The notes under the pieces: model-generated
Seen by the model: only the letters and a program-made list of their open reading frames with translations
Databases searched by the model: none
Told to the model about the DNA's origin: nothing
Position numbers and translations under genes: made by a program
Assembly: GCF_002207865.1 (NCBI RefSeq)
Contig: NZ_BDQM01000006.1
Coordinates: 115,041 to 179,040, forward strand
Length of the DNA stretch: 64,000 bases
From: Colwellia marinimaniae
GTDB taxonomy: Bacteria; Pseudomonadota; Gammaproteobacteria; Enterobacterales; Alteromonadaceae
Reading direction: 5' to 3'
Shown: positions 25,293-33,245 of the stretch, piece after piece
Position numbering within the stretch: the first letter of the stretch is position 1
Layout: each line of letters begins with the position of its first letter

Positions 25293-27671
25293 ATGTTAAC
25301 TATTGCCGAGCAAATTGCTCAAGAACTCAATGTTAACGCGGTACAAATTAATGCCGCTATTACCTTACTTGATGATGGCTCTACCGTGCCATTTATTGCC
25401 CGTTACCGTAAAGAAGTCACCCAAGGGTTAGACGATAATCATTTGCGTCATTTAGCACAGCGGTTAAGTTATTTACGGGAACTAGAGGATCGCCGTCAGG
25501 TGATTTTAACCAGTATCAAGCAGCAAGATAAGCTTAGCGCTGAGCTGGAAAAATCAATTCAGCAAGCCGATAATAAAACTCGTTTAGAAGACTTATATTT
25601 ACCCTATAAGCCAAAGCGCCGTACTAAAGGCAAGATAGCCAGTGAGGCCGGTATCACGCCTTTGGCGAATAAACTATTCAATAACTGGCAACTTTCTCCT
25701 GAGCAGGAAGCTAAAGCTTTTATAAATGAGGCGGCTGGTTTTGCCGAGGTAAAAGCGGTACTTGAGGGGGCGAGTTATATTTTAGCCGAACGTTTTAGCG
25801 AAGATGCCAATTTATTAGCAAAGCTGCGTCGTCACTTATTAAAACAGGCGCACTTAACCAGCAAGCTTGTTAAGGGCCAAGATAAAGCCGCCGCAAAATT
25901 TCGTGATTACTTTGAGCATAGTGAGAAACTGAGAACTGTACCTTCACATCGAATGTTAGCGATGTTACGTGGTAGGAATGAAGGTTTTTTACAGCTTAAT
26001 ATTGATGTCGATCCCGGACAAGATGCCAGGGCATGTAGTAGCGCAGAACAAATTATTAGTGAGCACTTAACGTTGCGGTTAACTAAACAAGCAGGTGCTG
26101 AATTCTTAACCAAGGTAGTGCAATTAACTTGGAAAGCTAAATTAAGTATCAGTTTAACTAATGAATTACTCAGTAGTTTACGCGAGCAAGCAGAAACACA
26201 AGCGATCGATGTTTTCTCTAATAACCTTGCTGATTTGTTAATGGCTGCACCAGCTGGACCACAAGTGACTCTTGGCTTGGATCCGGGTTTAAGAACCGGT
26301 TGTAAAATTGCCATTGTTGATGGCACCGGAAAATTATTATACACCACCACTATATTCCCGCATGTGCCACAAAAACACTGGGATAAATCCGTGCGCACCC
26401 TAGTCAGTATTTGTCGCCAACATAAAGTAGAGCTAGTGGCTATTGGTAATGGCACTGGTTCACGTGAAAGTGACAAATTAGTTGCCGAGGTTATACAAAG
26501 CTTTAAAGACGATGAAAGTAAATTAACACTCACTAAAATGATTGTTAGTGAGGCCGGCGCCTCTGTTTATTCTGCCTCTGAATTTGCTGCCAATGAATTT
26601 CCTGACCTAGATGTATCATTACGTGGCGCAGTTTCTATTGCCCGACGATTACAAGATCCCTTGGCTGAATTAGTAAAAATTGACCCGAAAGCAATAGGGG
26701 TTGGCCAATATCAGCATGATGTCAGTCAGAGCCAACTGAGTAAAACCCTTGACGATGTCGTTGAAGATTGTGTCAATGCTGTTGGTGTTGACTTAAACAG
26801 TGCGTCAGCAGCGTTATTGACACGTGTTTCAGGGTTAAACAAAACTATGGCTAATAACATTGTTGCTTTTCGAGATAGCCACGGGCGTTTTACTAATAGA
26901 AAACAATTGAAAAAAGTTGCCCGCTTAGGGCCAAAAGCTTATGAGCAAGCAGCCGGTTTTTTACGTATTACTGACGGAGATAACCCGTTAGATCAGTCGG
27001 CCTTACATCCGGAAAGTTATGCCTTGGTAGAGAAAATTATCAAACAATTACAACTGAATGTAACTGAGGTACTAAATAACAGTGCACAATTAAAAGCGTT
27101 AGATATAAGTCAGTTAACAAATGATGACTTTGGTGAAGTCACGGTCAAGGGAATTATTGAAGAGCTAGCAAAACCAAAGAGAGATCCGCGCCCTGAGTTT
27201 AAAACCGCGAGTTTTGCTGAAGGTGTTCATACTATGGCAGACTTAATCCCTGGCATGATACTTGAGGGTGTGGTCTCTAATGTGGCTAATTTCGGTGCTT
27301 TTGTTGATATTGGTGTACACCAAGACGGTTTAGTACATATTTCATCAATAACTGATAAGTTTATCAGTGACCCACGTGAAATTGTCAAGGCGGGGGAAAT
27401 TGTTAAGGTAAAAGTGTTAGAAGTTGATGCGGCTCGTAAGCGTATCAGTTTAACCATGCGATTGGATGAGCAAACTAATGCCCGAGTTAACAAGCCTTAT
27501 CAAGCTAAAGAGGGTGGTAAGCGCGATAGCAATAAAGTGAAAAATCAGCAAAACAGTAGCCATAATCAAAAAAAACCATCAGCAACGCAAAATAAATCGA
27601 AAGTTAAAAAAGGTGATAATGCCGCTATGGGTAACGCTTTCGCCGATGCTTTTGCTAAATTTAAGAAATAA
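25293..27671 (+). CDS. tex: RNA-binding transcriptional accessory protein Tex
   Basis: This 792-residue protein is full length for the Spt6-like Tex family. The N-terminal helical domain has [18 protein letters not shown] YqgF/RNase H-like domain follows ([28 protein letters not shown]), then helix-hairpin-helix motifs around [29 protein letters not shown]. The S1 RNA-binding domain is at about residues 650-725 ([27 protein letters not shown]). The tail is basic and low complexity. Upstream greB is divergent, giving a locus with two transcription-related genes. Confidence 0.97.
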   Translation: MLTIAEQIAQELNVNAVQINAAITLLDDGSTVPFIARYRKEVTQGLDDNHLRHLAQRLSYLRELEDRRQVILTSIKQQDKLSAELEKSIQQADNKTRLEDLYLPYKPKRRTKGKIASEAGITPLANKLFNNWQLSPEQEAKAFINEAAGFAEVKAVLEGASYILAERFSEDANLLAKLRRHLLKQAHLTSKLVKGQDKAAAKFRDYFEHSEKLRTVPSHRMLAMLRGRNEGFLQLNIDVDPGQDARACSSAEQIISEHLTLRLTKQAGAEFLTKVVQLTWKAKLSISLTNELLSSLREQAETQAIDVFSNNLADLLMAAPAGPQVTLGLDPGLRTGCKIAIVDGTGKLLYTTTIFPHVPQKHWDKSVRTLVSICRQHKVELVAIGNGTGSRESDKLVAEVIQSFKDDESKLTLTKMIVSEAGASVYSASEFAANEFPDLDVSLRGAVSIARRLQDPLAELVKIDPKAIGVGQYQHDVSQSQLSKTLDDVVEDCVNAVGVDLNSASAALLTRVSGLNKTMANNIVAFRDSHGRFTNRKQLKKVARLGPKAYEQAAGFLRITDGDNPLDQSALHPESYALVEKIIKQLQLNVTEVLNNSAQLKALDISQLTNDDFGEVTVKGIIEELAKPKRDPRPEFKTASFAEGVHTMADLIPGMILEGVVSNVANFGAFVDIGVHQDGLVHISSITDKFISDPREIVKAGEIVKVKVLEVDAARKRISLTMRLDEQTNARVNKPYQAKEGGKRDSNKVKNQQNSSHNQKKPSATQNKSKVKKGDNAAMGNAFADAFAKFKK

Positions 27672-27673
27672 AA

Positions 27674-27697
27674 GACAGTTTTATTAAATTAACTGTC
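27674..27697 (+). terminator. Hairpin just after tex
   Basis: GACAGTT (27674-27680) pairs with AACTGTC (27691-27697) directly after the tex stop codon. There is no U-tract. It ends ten bases before the -35 box of the first small RNA gene. Confidence 0.4.
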
Positions 27698-27706
27698 GAA
27701 ATAGTG

Positions 27707-27736
27707 TTGACTAACGTAATGAGAATGATTATCATT
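27707..27736 (+). promoter_or_regulatory. Promoter with overlapping Fur box, small RNA copy 1
   Basis: TTGACT (27707-27712), a 17-base spacer and TATCAT (27730-27735) form a near-consensus sigma-70 promoter. The 19-mer AATGAGAATGATTATCATT (27718-27736) contains the perfect 6-1-6 palindrome AATGATTATCATT and matches the Fur consensus well. Because it covers the -10 box, iron-loaded Fur should block transcription. Confidence 0.85.
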
Positions 27737-27741
27737 CGTTT

Positions 27742-27931
27742 CGTTGCTTAGGCAGTGAATGCTCTCTCACTAAATAAGCAACAGCAAAGCACGGAACTTA
27801 GTGGTTATGCTCCAGGACACATAACCACTAGGTACCTACTTTGGCCTTATACGGAGTTTAATTCGACTTTAAAATTTTTGATGGTTTAGCCAGTAATATT
27901 ATCTTAATCGATAGGTATTACTGGTTTTTTT
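27742..27931 (+). ncRNA. Putative iron-responsive small RNA, copy 1
   Basis: A transcript of about 190 nt is predicted, from roughly seven bases after the -10 box to the U-tail. Stem-loop 1 (27743-27782) pairs GTTGCTTA with TAAGCAAC and AGTGA with TCACT, with a CU-rich loop. Stem-loop 2 (about 27798-27831) pairs ACTTAGTGGTTATG with CATAACCACTAGGT around a CTCCAGGACA loop. An A/U-rich stretch (27868-27880) precedes terminator stem CCAGTAATA/TATTACTGG (27890-27924) and seven Us. There is no credible reading frame. It resembles RyhB/PrrF in logic, but I see no RyhB core. The function is inferred and the targets are unknown. Confidence 0.75.
27890..27931 (+). terminator. Rho-independent terminator of small RNA copy 1
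   Basis: CCAGTAATA (27890-27898) pairs with TATTACTGG (27916-27924) and is followed by TTTTTTT. Confidence 0.88.
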
Positions 27932-27958
27932 ATGCCCGTCATATCAATGTAAGCATTA

Positions 27959-28119
27959 ATAGCAATTTCATTAACTTATATCGCTCACTTGTGCGGGTTA
28001 AAATACTCCATGTTAGCGTTGCTCTCAATTCCAATAGCTCGCTATTGCTCAATCGAGCGTCTTGCCCTGATTTATTTTTCCTATGCACCACAAGATCACA
28101 AACTTAATAAAAGTGGTAT
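27959..28119 (-). repeat. Copy of the dispersed ~160-bp MITE-like repeat, between the two small RNA genes
   Basis: On the minus strand it begins ATACCACTTTTATTAAG and contains AAATAAATCAGGGCAAGACG, CTCGATTGAGCAATAG, ATTGAGAGCAACGC and AGTATTTTAACCCGCAC. It ends TTAATGAAATTGCTAT. It is the closest relative in the window of the copy at 32871-33028. It lies entirely within the spacer between the tandem small RNA genes. Confidence 0.75.
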
Positions 28120-28145
28120 TACTTAATAAAAGTTAACAAATAGTG

Positions 28146-28175
28146 TTGACTATAGTAATGAGAATGATTATCATT
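28146..28175 (+). promoter_or_regulatory. Promoter with overlapping Fur box, small RNA copy 2
   Basis: TTGACT (28146-28151), a 17-base spacer and TATCAT (28169-28174) repeat the copy 1 promoter. The Fur 19-mer AATGAGAATGATTATCATT (28157-28175) is identical to that of copy 1. Confidence 0.85.
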
Positions 28176-28180
28176 TGTTT

Positions 28181-28370
28181 CGTTGCTTAGGCAGTGAATG
28201 CTCTCTCACTAAGTAAGTAACAGCAAAGCATGGAACTTAGTGGTTATGCTCCAGGACACATAATCACTAAGTAACAGCTTTAGAATTCTACGGAGTTCAC
28301 TTCGACTTTAAAATTTTTGATGGTTTAGCCAGTAATATTATCTTAATCGATAGGTATTACTGGCTTTTTT
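28181..28370 (+). ncRNA. Putative iron-responsive small RNA, copy 2
   Basis: It is collinear with copy 1, without gaps, at a constant offset of 439 bases. I count about 18 differences over 231 positions including the promoter. Changes in the stems keep pairing: in stem 1 a C-to-T makes G-C into G-U; in stem 2 one change makes G-C into G-U and another makes a U-G pair into U-A. The loops, including CTCCAGGACA, are unchanged. About ten of the differences cluster between stem 2 and the A/U-rich stretch, a segment that could give the copies different targets. Confidence 0.75.
28329..28370 (+). terminator. Rho-independent terminator of small RNA copy 2
   Basis: CCAGTAATA (28329-28337) pairs with TATTACTGG (28355-28363) and is followed by CTTTTTT. 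Confidence 0.88.
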
Positions 28371-28431
28371 ATGCCATTTGCACATGATCACTTAGTTAGT
28401 GCCATTGGTATTGGTATTTTTCAGTTTTAAG

Positions 28432-30066
28432 CTAAATTTTAAAGCGACTAACAACCTCTGACATGGCATTGCTACTTACTTTCAATTTCTGACTCGTTTC
28501 ACTAAGCTGCTCGGTGGTAGCCAGTGATTCCTCGGTCATGCCCGCTAAATCATTAATACGTAAATTAACCTCGTCAGCCGCTTGGCTTTGTTGCTCGGTA
28601 GCTCTGGCTATTTGTGTATTCATATCAGAAATAACCACCATCAAACGATCTATTTCGTTAAGAGACCCATCGGCTTTTGCTGTTTGCTCTACGGTTTTCA
28701 GGGAAATATCTTGGCTGACTTTCACCGCGGCAACGGCTTCTTGAGCACCAGATTGAAGTTTCTGTATCATTTGCTGAATTTTATTAGTGCTTTGTTCCGT
28801 ACGGTTAGCTAAGGTACGTACTTCATCAGCCACTACGGCAAAACCGCGACCTTGTTCACCGGCGCGTGCTGCTTCTATCGCTGCATTTAGCGCTAATAAA
28901 TTAGTTTGTTCGGCAATCCCTCTAATAACATCAAGTACTGAGCCTATATTGTCACTTTCAGAGGCTAAACTAGCGACTACTTGACTAACCTCATCAATAT
29001 TGCTCGACAGCGTTTGCATTTGCGTAATGGTGTGAGAGATGATTTCTTTGCCGTCCGAGGTATTATTTCTGGCATCATTGGCCGCTTGCTCAGCAGAGCT
29101 AGCATTATCACTCACTTCCTTAATTTGTGAGGTCATTTGTTCCATTGCCGTAGCAACTTGTGCAGTAATATCATTTTGGCTTTGTATCAGCGATTGGGTG
29201 GTCTCACTGGCATCAGCAACCGCTTCTGCATGGTCTAACACTTGCGAGGTATTATCGGTGACATCTTGTAGTAACTGCCGCATCTTACCGATGAACTCAT
29301 TAAAGTATTTAGATAAATGAGAAATCTCATCTTGTCCGCTATCATCTAAAGAGTTGGTCAGATCGCCTTCACCTTGGGCTATATCTTTCATTAACTCGGC
29401 GGCGGAGCGGGCCGGCACTAAGATACTATTGCCGATAACGTAACTTAAAACCATAATAATAAAGGCAATAACTATGCTATCAATGATAACCCTATTACGT
29501 TGTTCGACAAAAGTAGCGTCAATATCATCTAAATAGGTACCAGTACCAATAATCCATTGCCAAGGGGTGAATCCTTTAACAAAACCAATTTTGTCGACCG
29601 GCTTATCAAAGCCAGGTTTAGCCCATTTGTAATAGACAAAGCCTTGGCCTTTTGCCCGAGTAATATTAACCATATCAATAAATAAAGCTTTACCATCTGG
29701 GTCTTTAATACCGCCAATATTTTTACCATTGAGCTGTGGTTTTATGGGGTGCATGATCATAGTCGGGGTAAAGTCGTTGATCCAAAAATAATTATTGGTA
29801 TCGTAGCGTAAACTTGCAATAATACTTAGCGCTTGCTTTTGTGCTTGTGCTTCAGTTAACTCACCTTTTTGTTGTAAGGCATAATGATGTTCAATAATGC
29901 CGTAAGTGCTATCGATTAACTCGTTAGTGGTTGATTTTTTTTGTGCGAGTAATGACTGATATTCTTCCGACAAACTCATGGCATCTAGCGCCGTGAGGCC
30001 AATAATAATTAATGCCACCAGCATGGCTAATCTTTGCTGTATGGTGAATTCACGTAAAAAACTCAT
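28432..30066 (-). CDS. Methyl-accepting chemotaxis protein with Cache sensor domain
   Basis: This 544-residue inner-membrane chemoreceptor has TM1 at residues 12-30 ([15 protein letters not shown]) and a periplasmic single Cache domain ([53 protein letters not shown]). TM2 follows near residues 192-212, then HAMP and the cytoplasmic signalling coiled coil. The hairpin tip is canonical ([31 protein letters not shown]). There is no CheB/CheR pentapeptide at the C-terminus. Cache_2 sensors of this type often bind small carboxylates; the ligand here is unknown. Confidence 0.95.
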   Translation of the reverse strand: MSFLREFTIQQRLAMLVALIIIGLTALDAMSLSEEYQSLLAQKKSTTNELIDSTYGIIEHHYALQQKGELTEAQAQKQALSIIASLRYDTNNYFWINDFTPTMIMHPIKPQLNGKNIGGIKDPDGKALFIDMVNITRAKGQGFVYYKWAKPGFDKPVDKIGFVKGFTPWQWIIGTGTYLDDIDATFVEQRNRVIIDSIVIAFIIMVLSYVIGNSILVPARSAAELMKDIAQGEGDLTNSLDDSGQDEISHLSKYFNEFIGKMRQLLQDVTDNTSQVLDHAEAVADASETTQSLIQSQNDITAQVATAMEQMTSQIKEVSDNASSAEQAANDARNNTSDGKEIISHTITQMQTLSSNIDEVSQVVASLASESDNIGSVLDVIRGIAEQTNLLALNAAIEAARAGEQGRGFAVVADEVRTLANRTEQSTNKIQQMIQKLQSGAQEAVAAVKVSQDISLKTVEQTAKADGSLNEIDRLMVVISDMNTQIARATEQQSQAADEVNLRINDLAGMTEESLATTEQLSETSQKLKVSSNAMSEVVSRFKI

Positions 30067-30200
30067 AGGCTATTCTTCTCTATTTTCAAACTGTATTTAT
30101 CAGTTTAGTTCAATTTTTATCATAATTACTCAAAGTAAAATAAAAATAAAGTCGTTGATAAAGCAACAATTTATTGCTAATTCTGTCAGTGTTTTATCTG

Positions 30201-30909
30201 CTATAAATCGACCGTTAGCGGGATATTTATTTTAAACGTTTTACCTTGAGCTTGATCGGTAATTAGCTCTATAGAGCCCTTTAATTTTTGCGTAACTAGG
30301 TTGTAGACTATATGTGCTCCTAGACCTGAGCCACCTTTGCCTCTTTTGGTGGTATAAAAAGGTTCAAATAATTGTGCTTTAGTGATTTCATCTAACTTGC
30401 AGCCATTATCGCCATAAAGTAACTCTATACTTTCAGCTAAGGCTTTAACTTGAATGGTTATTTCGTCACCGCTATCGTTTTGCTCACTAAAGGCGTGTAC
30501 CAAACTATTGATGATCAAGTTATTGGTGATTTGGGCAATGGCACCAGGGTATGATGCCAACTAAACACAGTAAGCTAATTAATGCCGCTAACGCTTGCGA
30601 CCTTTTATAACGAGCCGAGATGAAATCAGCAATACTGGTTGAGTGAAATCCATTTTTCAATAGCACCATATTTTTTAACAATGGCGTCATAAAAATGAAG
30701 GTTAATGTAGTGCCTAGGTATAAGGCAACTGGAAAGAGTCCTTGTTTAGTCGAGACGGAAATATTGCCAAAAAAGGTCCATGAGGTACAAAAAAAACAGC
30801 AAGACTCAAGGCGTAGGTGTTGGCAGAGTTGCGTGTTTTTTTCGCGCTTTTACTGTCCGACTGCCCCATTGAGCCAAGAAAACAGTGAGATAATATAAAT
30901 GGATAATAT
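30201..30909 (-). pseudogene. Remnant of a symporter-type sensor histidine kinase (CrbS/CbrA-like)
   Basis: Two pieces of one large protein survive. Upstream on the minus strand (about 30909-30560), broken frames encode sodium:solute-symporter-like segments. These include SWTFFGNISVSTKQG, TSIADFISARYKRSQALAAL and LLCLVGIIP, with a frameshift just before SWTFF. At 30560 the frame shifts again and joins directly to a HATPase module: PGAIAQITNNLIINSLVHAF, the N box, then GDNG, EPFYTTKRGKGGSGLGAHIV. The rest of the symporter domain, any PAS region and the dimerisation helix are deleted. An intact homologue would be over 1000 residues. HATPase residues survive, but the gene cannot make a membrane sensor. 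Confidence 0.75.
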
Positions 30910-30967
30910 TATGATTATCTGGCTAAATGAAATCACTTAGGGCTATTCCTGTAGCGCTAATCAGTTT

Positions 30968-31166
30968 GCTTGGCGGTGTTATTATCATCCTTTGATGGGC
31001 TCAAAGCAGATAATAAAATGATGAATGACCAACTAATAAAAATGAATAACCAAGTCGTTAACAAAGAGACTTCATCGGCGAGGAGCAGCGGTATGATAAA
31101 AATCAGAAAAGCGAGTGCAGCTAGAAAGGCTTGTTTGCCGGTATTAGGGGGAATTTTATTAGCCTA
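30968..31166 (-). pseudogene. Start-less open frame for a two-helix membrane protein
   Basis: A frame of about 66 codons on the minus strand reads KIPPNTGKQAFLAALAF, then two hydrophobic stretches (LIFIIPLLLADE; WLFIFISWSFIILLSAL) and a polar tail ending in a stop at the left. No ATG, GTG or TTG precedes the conserved-looking part, and a stop codon lies just upstream. It directly precedes the decayed symporter-kinase and probably belonged to the same operon. I do not recognise the family. Confidence 0.4.
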
Positions 31167-31225
31167 AGGTAGGAGAATAATACTTTAGTATAGGTCATAG
31201 GATAGACAAGTTAATGCTTTGGTAT

Positions 31226-31250
31226 AAAAAAAGGGAAGCAAATGCTTCCC
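31226..31250 (-). terminator. Rho-independent terminator of the porin gene
   Basis: GGGAAGCA (31233-31240) pairs with TGCTTCCC (31243-31250). On the minus strand the stem is followed by TTTTTTTATACC. Confidence 0.85.
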
Positions 31251-31333
31251 TATAAAATAACCTCAAAAGAGGTTAACTAACGCAAGATGTCACATTAAAT
31301 TGCCTCGCTTTATCTGTGCTTTTCTGGCTCAGA

Positions 31334-32428
31334 CTATAGTACGAATTTAGTTGAGAACTGTAAGTACGCTGAGTCGCCAGTTTTGGCGCCCGGTGCATTA
31401 TCGTCAATGGCAAAGCTACCGACTTCAATACCAAAAGAAAGCTGCTTAGTGACGTTGGTGAATAAGTTAACACCAACATGATAGCGCTCTCTATCAGATT
31501 CTTCAGTTTCTTGGTAGCCGAAAAACACTGAACTGCGTAAGGTTTCCGTCCAGAAGTGACGATAGGCAGCCATAACAGCAATAGACTCTTCTATTTCTTC
31601 ACCGACCATATCCGTTGCCGCCGTTACACCAACATAACGACCGGTATTACCCGCATGTAGTTGAAAACGGAAATCATCTTTACCAAAAGTATTAATACGA
31701 CCAGCAACACCAACACCGACTGCCGCTTCTGTATTGCCTGATTTGCTTTCTAATTGGCGCGCTAAACCGGATAAGGACACATTACCCCAATCGCCCTTAA
31801 AGGTGTATTTACCAATAAAGTCTGGAATGCTGTCGTTTGCTGTACCACCTTGGGCGATGTTATTACCGCCGTATGATGCCGGGTTTTCAATGGAAAGTTG
31901 TAAGGCGCCCATGGTATAACGAATTTGCCCTTGACGAATAAAGGCCGAGGCCACTAATGGGCCACCAAAGTCGGCTGCTTCAGCCAGCGAGCTAGTATTT
32001 TGGAACGTAGTCCATGTTTGACCCACTAGCACATTTTTATACTTAACGAAGGCATGGCGTAAACGCACATTTGACGAATTAGAAATGAGTTCATTACCGC
32101 CACCTTTAACCGCGTCACCATAAAAATCAATTTCAATAAAACCGGTAACATCACCATGGATATATTTAGTATTAAAGCGAGTTTCATTGGCAGAAATACC
32201 AAAGTTTGAATGACTTTCTGCTAGGACAGTGCCACCACCGTACCAATAATCAGTAGCGCCAATATCGCCACTAATATAGCGAGCATCAACTTTCACGTAA
32301 CCCCCAAAAGTTAGGCTGTCACCGTCATCTAGTTTAATGGTGTAACCGGCATTAGCGGCACCGGTAACTGCTAATAAGGTGGTTGCCAGTACTAATTTTT
32401 TAACCTTAAATAATGAATTCTTAAACAT
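31334..32428 (-). CDS. DcaP-family outer-membrane porin
   Basis: This 364-residue trimeric porin homologue has a signal peptide MFKNSLFKVKKLVLATTL...ANA followed by YTIKLDDGDSLTFGGYVKVDARY. NETRFNTKYIHGDVTGFIEIDFYG and VRLRHAFVKYKNVLVGQTWTTF are the family-type motifs, and a C-terminal strand ends in F(V)L. The start at 32428 follows a GGGGAAT ribosome site; the ATG twelve bases upstream overlaps that site. DcaP porins pass dicarboxylates or other anions. Two palindromic TAGAC...GTCTA sites about 200 bases upstream match sites before the symporter operon at 43 kb. Confidence 0.85.
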   Translation of the reverse strand: MFKNSLFKVKKLVLATTLLAVTGAANAGYTIKLDDGDSLTFGGYVKVDARYISGDIGATDYWYGGGTVLAESHSNFGISANETRFNTKYIHGDVTGFIEIDFYGDAVKGGGNELISNSSNVRLRHAFVKYKNVLVGQTWTTFQNTSSLAEAADFGGPLVASAFIRQGQIRYTMGALQLSIENPASYGGNNIAQGGTANDSIPDFIGKYTFKGDWGNVSLSGLARQLESKSGNTEAAVGVGVAGRINTFGKDDFRFQLHAGNTGRYVGVTAATDMVGEEIEESIAVMAAYRHFWTETLRSSVFFGYQETEESDRERYHVGVNLFTNVTKQLSFGIEVGSFAIDDNAPGAKTGDSAYLQFSTKFVL

Positions 32429-32620
32429 GGTATTCCCCATTTTTGCTTACTTATTATAGTGTGACTTATTGTAATGTCTTTGTTGCAATTTTCTGTGTGC
32501 TTTTATAGCCAAGTTACTTGAGCTGTTTTGGCTATAAATGCTGCTTGTTATTTTATTTAATGGTGTTTTTTCTTTTTGTTATCTAATAATAATTTAGAGT
32601 GTAAAGTGAACAAAAGGAAT

Positions 32621-32667
32621 TAGACCTAAGTCTACATTGCCAGAAAAATCACTTAGACTTTAGTCGA
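32621..32667 (-). promoter_or_regulatory. Paired palindromic operators upstream of the porin
   Basis: TAGACCTAAGTCTA (32621-32634) and TAGACTTTAGTCGA (32654-32667) are spaced 33 bases centre to centre, about three helical turns. Related TAGACTAAAG-type sites occur three times before the DUF4212/symporter operon. A LuxR-type response regulator such as CrbR/ErdR is a plausible binder, but this is inference. Confidence 0.5.
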
Positions 32668-32870
32668 TTTTTATTAAAAAGCTTCATTATTTGAAATTTA
32701 TTGAGCTGTGAGTCCATGCTAAAACCGCCGCAATGTATACCTTGAATAAAAATGGCCGTTGAGACCTGGTGCATAATTTCACTGGTATCTCGTTTTTAGG
32801 TTTGTAAGAGGAATTTATCCGTGTTATCGGTAAAAGGTTTAGAGCAGCACTTGTTATGAGTCGGGAAGTA

Positions 32871-33028
32871 ATACCACTTTCATTAAGTTTGTGGTCTTAT
32901 TGTGCATAGAAAAAATAAATCAGGGCAAGACGCTCGATTGAGAAATTACTGGCTATTGGGATTGAGAGGAACGCGGACGTGAAGTATTTTACCCCCATAA
33001 GTGAGCAATAATTTAATGACATTGGTAT
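32871..33028 (+). repeat. Best-preserved copy of the ~160-bp MITE-like repeat
   Basis: The termini ATACCACTTTCATTAAG (32871-) and TTAATGACATTGGTAT (ending 33028) are inverted and imperfect. The interior has TTTGTGGTCTTATTGTGCAT, AAATAAATCAGGGCAAGACG, CTATTGGGATTGAGAG and GAAGTATTTTACCCCC. There is no coding capacity. Copies of this order occur at 18121-18278 and 27959-28119, with a deleted one near 600-700. The rest of the 32429-33245 gap holds only the operator pair and a terminator. Confidence 0.75.
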
Positions 33029-33187
33029 AACCCATTGATATCAACGGCGCCGGCGTAAATCATCTCAGTACATTGTACTAGCAAGGGGATTTGAATTTAA
33101 GCTAGCATCATTACCGAGCACCTCAGCTAAAGTGGTGGCTAATTGACTAGCTATTTGTATGCAGGGGCGGTTTCTGAAAAGATAAAG

Positions 33188-33221
33188 ACAAAAAAGGCCA
33201 AGCACAGCAGTACTTGGCCTT
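33188..33221 (-). terminator. Rho-independent terminator of the S9 peptidase gene
   Basis: AAGGCCAAG (33194-33202) pairs with CTTGGCCTT (33213-33221). On the minus strand TTTTTTGTC follows. Confidence 0.85.
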
Positions 33222-33245
33222 AGGCTAATATTTAGAATGCTTTAA

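Noticed and set aside
25907..26533. 208-codon open frame opposite tex
   Set aside because: It is antisense to a highly conserved gene, with no ribosome site and low-complexity Cys/Ser/Leu-rich composition typical of shadow frames.
27782..27796. RyhB homology through the AAAGCACGG word
   Set aside because: The match is too short and one base changes in copy 2; the surrounding sequence does not follow the RyhB core.
27797..27826. Short peptide frames inside the small RNAs (for example Met-Leu-Gln-Asp-Thr)
   Set aside because: The frame is present in both copies but lies in the stem-loop 2 arm and loop, lacks a ribosome site and is only five codons; RNA structure explains the conservation.
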